This document shows, piece after piece, positions 59,139-64,000 of a DNA stretch of 64,000 nt. The stretch is from positions 3,968,001 to 4,032,000 of the forward strand of contig CP053418.1 of assembly GCA_013127575.1 (NCBI GenBank). The letters run 5' to 3'. Under the pieces are notes generated by a model. That model made no database searches. It saw only the letters and a list, made by a program, of their open reading frames with translations, and had not been told where the DNA came from. Both the position numbers and the translations under genes were made by a program. This DNA is from Ramlibacter terrae. GTDB taxonomy: Bacteria; Pseudomonadota; Gammaproteobacteria; Burkholderiales; Burkholderiaceae_C. Positions within the stretch are counted from its first letter, which is position 1. Each line of letters opens with the position of its first letter.

Positions 59139-59493
59139 TTATTCGTAGCAGGGCGCGGTTTCGCGCACTTCCACGGTCGCCCATTCCGCCGCCGGGCAGG
59201 AGCCGGCGATGGCCTTGGCCTCGTCCAGCGTCCTGCAGTTCAGCAGGAAGAAGCCGCCGATCATTTCCTTGGCTTCGGCGAACGGGCCATCGAGCAGCTG
59301 CGCCCGGCCGTCGCGCACACCGGACGCGCGCGCCGGTCGTCTCGTTGGCCAGCGATTCTCCCGCCAGCAGCAGGTCGCGCTTGCGCAGGTCGGCGCCCCA
59401 GCGGACCATGCGTTCATAGACCGCTTCGCCCTCGGCGCGGCTGCGGGTGGCACGCTGCCCGACGGGCTCGTGGATGAGGAGCATGTAAGCCAT
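59139..59493 (-). CDS. YciI-family protein, second copy, frame break
   Basis: About 118 aa. MAYMLLIHEPVGQRATRSRA at 59493 and, after a frame slip near 59330, DGPFAEAKEMIGGFFLLNCR ending ETAPCYE. Same DGPF motif as the neighbour but only modest similarity elsewhere. First gene of the YciI/SRPBCC/VOC/sigma unit. Confidence 0.85.
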
Positions 59494-59539
59494 GCGGCCG
59501 CATCATACGGATGGCGTGCCGGCGTGCAAGCCCGGCAGG

Positions 59540-60418
59540 TCAGGCGCGGGCCCGCGCCAGCATCCGCCCGAACACCGCCAGCGCCGCGACCACGTACGCC
59601 AGGCCGGAAGGCACCCACATCACCAGCCCGCCCAGTTGCTGGTCCTCCACGGGATCGAAGCCCGGGAGTGCGGTGCGCGGCACGTACTCGGCGTACCAGG
59701 CCGTGGGCGACAGGCTCAGCAGCGCGCCGAGCGCCGCGGTGTGCAGCATGGTGGTGAAGAGATACGCCACCGACGGACCGGGACCATGGCGGCCGCGCGG
59801 GTCGTGCCCCAGCACCGCCCACCAGAAGAACAGCGCCGTCACCGGGAAGAAGAAGTGCTGCGCGACGTGCACCGGTTCGTGCACGAGGGCCGCGTTGAAC
59901 AGCGCCGGCACGTGCCAGGCCCACAGCGCCAGCGCGTGCACCGCCAGGCCACCAGCGGGTCGGTGAGCAGGCCCCAGAAGGACATCCAGCCCCGCCGCTG
60001 GAACAGCCGCCCGACGACGCGCCGCTGCGGCGGGGCCAGCGCCCAGTCCGGTGGCGAGCGGGCGTCCCAGCACCAGCAGCGGCGCCGCCACGACCATCAG
60101 CAGTTCGTGCTGCCCCATGTGCGCGGAGAACAGGTGGCTGCCGAGCGTGTCCAGCGGCGAGACCAGCGCGGCGACCAGCGACAGCCAGCCGAGCGCGAAG
60201 GCCAGCGCCTGGTGCAGGGCCACGCCGCGCCCGCGGCCCGCGTGCCGCCAGAGCCGCAGCAAGCCCGCCGCGTACGCGATCGCGGACACCGCCAGCAGCA
60301 CCAGCACCCGGGGCTCGAAGTTCCACGCCCAGGCCGCGGCGACGTCCGTTGCCGGCGCATCGGGAACATGGGCGTGCGCCGCGAGCGGCGCCAGCGCGAT
60401 CAGGGCCGGGGATCGCAC
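59540..60418 (-). CDS. CtaG-type cytochrome c oxidase assembly protein, frame breaks
   Basis: About 293 aa integral membrane protein of the caa3 CtaG type. GTG 60418 overlaps the upstream gene. LPALIA-type signal, then helices LVLLAVSAIAYAAGLLRLW, FALGWLSLVAALVSPLDTLG, HLFSAHMGQHELLMVVAAPL, and the conserved PALFNAALVHEPVHVAQHFF histidines. Frame slips between about 59950 and 60060. Helps metallate or assemble the oxidase encoded upstream. Confidence 0.85.
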   Translation of the reverse strand: MRSPALIALAPLAAHAHVPDAPATDVAAAWAWNFEPRVLVLLAVSAIAYAAGLLRLWRHAGRGRGVALHQALAFALGWLSLVAALVSPLDTLGSHLFSAHMGQHELLMVVAAPLLVLGRPLATGLGAGPAAAARRRAAVPAAGLDVLLGPAHRPAGGLAVHALALWAWHVPALFNAALVHEPVHVAQHFFFPVTALFFWWAVLGHDPRGRHGPGPSVAYLFTTMLHTAALGALLSLSPTAWYAEYVPRTALPGFDPVEDQQLGGLVMWVPSGLAYVVAALAVFGRMLARARA

Positions 60419-60747
60419 GGCGACAGCACCCACACGCCGAACCACATCGCGACGATCACCAGCGCGGACAGCGACGCCACGGCCGTCGCCACCATCGCGA
60501 TGAAGCGGCGCGCGGTGCGCGGCCCGCCTTCGTCGCTGTCGAGGCTGCCGGGTTCGGCATGCCGCACCGTGAGGTCGCGGAAAGCCAGCGCCGCGAGCAC
60601 CACCACCAGCAGCAGCGCCGCCGCGGCCGCGCCGTGCAGCGCGAGCCGGTGCTGGCCGGCGCAGGAAGGCGTCACCAGCGCGTACATCACGCTCTGCACG
60701 CCGAGCGCGAGGGTCGGCGCGAAGACCAAAGCGAGCCAGCTCGTCAT
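60400..60747 (-). CDS. Small membrane protein of the oxidase operon
   Basis: 115 aa, unbroken. Three hydrophobic segments (WLALVFAPTLALGVQSVMYA; AAAAALLLVVVLAALAF; MVATAVASLSALVIVAMWFG). Overlaps the CtaG-like gene by 19 bases. A similar short protein often follows coxC in caa3 operons; function unknown. Confidence 0.75.
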   Translation of the reverse strand: MTSWLALVFAPTLALGVQSVMYALVTPSCAGQHRLALHGAAAAALLLVVVLAALAFRDLTVRHAEPGSLDSDEGGPRTARRFIAMVATAVASLSALVIVAMWFGVWVLSPCDPRP

Positions 60748-60748
60748 G

Positions 60749-63315
<2,567 letters not shown>

Positions 63316-63319
<4 letters not shown>

Positions 63320-64000
63320 TGCAGCGTCCCCGGGTAGGCGACGATCGCCGACAGGTCGTCGGCGGACATCGGCGTGGCCGGCATGTTGGAGCCGGGCTTG
63401 TGCTTCTGCGGATCGGCGATCCAGCTCGCCAGTGCTGCGGCGTGTTGGGCAACGTGCCGGCCGCGAGCGTCGCGCGGCTGGCGACATGCGTCAGGTCGGG
63501 CGCGCGGCGCCCTTGCGCCAGCGTGCCCTGCACGGCGTGGCACATGGCGCAGCTGAGCGACTGGAACAGGGCCAGCCCGCGCTGCGCCTTGGCATCGGAG
63601 GGCTGCGGCGCCGACTGCAGCTGCGCGCGGCGCCATTCCTCGTACGCCTGCGGCGCATGCGCATGCACCGTGAACGCCATGAGCGCGTGCTGGAAGCCGC
63701 AGAACTCCGCGCACTGGCCGCGGTACAGCCCCGGATGGTCGGCCGGAAAGCCATCATCGCGGTGCGGCCGGGGATCAGGTCCTTCTTGCCCGCCAGGCTC
63801 GGGATCCACAGGCTGTGGATCACGTCGTCGGACTTCAGGCGCACGAGCACCGGGCGGCCGACGGGGACGTGGATCTCGTTGGCCGTCTCGAAGTTCTCGC
63901 TGACCTCCGCGCCTTCGTACTTCACGGTCCACCACCACTGGTGCGCCACCACCTCGATGTGCACGGCGTCCTTGAGCGGCAGCCGCGCCAATGCGCGATC
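63316..64000 (-). CDS. Cytochrome c oxidase subunit II with fused cytochrome c (5' end outside window)
   Basis: Runs off the right edge, so the N-terminal membrane hairpin is missing. CuA domain: VVAHQWWWTVKYEGAEVSEN, HSLWIPSLAGKKDLIPGR and CAEFCGFQHALM (CuA Cys-x3-Cys and His-Met). Then a class I cytochrome c domain with CAMCHAVQG (CxxCH) and distal GSNMPATPM (axial Met). Breaks at 63747 and 63433. This fusion defines a caa3-type oxidase, which accepts electrons directly from its own heme c. Confidence 0.9.

Overview
High-GC betaproteobacterial chromosome, most likely a Comamonadaceae-type Burkholderiales (Ramlibacter/Variovorax/Polaromonas range). This rests on protein character and gene neighbourhoods (pyrC beside DUF3025, gltIJKL, a liv operon with tandem livK genes, an atu-type terpene cluster, a caa3-type oxidase); no database search was possible. 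I saw no tRNA, rRNA, CRISPR array or phage module.

Sequence quality shapes the whole annotation. More than forty genes or gene pieces change reading frame, and nearly every break falls where restoring the frame recreates CCTGG or CCAGG: the middle A/T, or one or two adjacent bases, is missing, or the site reads CCCGGG. This is the expected footprint of long-read basecalling error at CCWGG sites carrying 5-methylcytosine. I therefore annotate the broken genes as intact genes and say where the frame is interrupted.

Layout. 1-12.7 kb, minus strand: DUF3025, NYN-domain protein, pyrC, glutamate/aspartate-type ABC transporter gltIJKL, a LysR regulator, small enzymes and hypotheticals, methionine aminopeptidase, a Sel1-repeat protein, a P-loop kinase-like protein, DUF2164. 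12.7-18.8 kb: a chromosomal integron. The integrase gene (plus strand) is followed on its 5' side by an attI-type core (GTTAGGC) and minus-strand gene cassettes separated by four attC-like hairpin repeats. Cassettes encode a phytanoyl-CoA dioxygenase-like protein, a protein with a HEPN-type RNxxxH motif, two small membrane proteins and unknowns. An IS110/IS1111-family element lies in the array, in the opposite orientation to the cassettes and touching an attC core. 18.8-22.1 kb: Atm1-type ABC exporter, acyl-CoA thioesterase, enoyl-CoA hydratase-like protein.

22.2-31.4 kb, plus strand: livHMGF, an AMP-forming acyl-CoA ligase, two paralogous periplasmic binding proteins and an AI-2E-type permease. 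31.4-44.3 kb, plus strand: a RutR-like TetR regulator, a RutR-box-like operator, then about twelve closely packed genes: quinone reductase-like flavoprotein, creatininase-family hydrolase, NMT1-type ABC transporter with two binding proteins, two FAD-linked oxidases, RidA, two tandem Rieske oxygenases and an Atz/Trz-type amidohydrolase. This looks like an uptake-plus-oxidation-plus-deamination pathway for an N-heterocycle whose substrate I cannot name.

44.3-54.3 kb, minus strand: thioesterase, acyl-CoA dehydrogenase, geranyl-CoA carboxylase alpha and beta subunits, citronellyl-CoA dehydrogenase-like enzyme and an SDR (atu-like acyclic terpene catabolism), behind a UvrA-like ATPase. A palindromic repeat pair sits inside the carboxylase beta gene. 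54.4-59.5 kb: DUF2889, MATE exporter, and an ECF-like sigma factor with its usual YciI/VOC/SRPBCC companions. 59.5-64 kb: a caa3-type cytochrome oxidase operon whose subunit II carries a fused cytochrome c domain and runs off the right edge.
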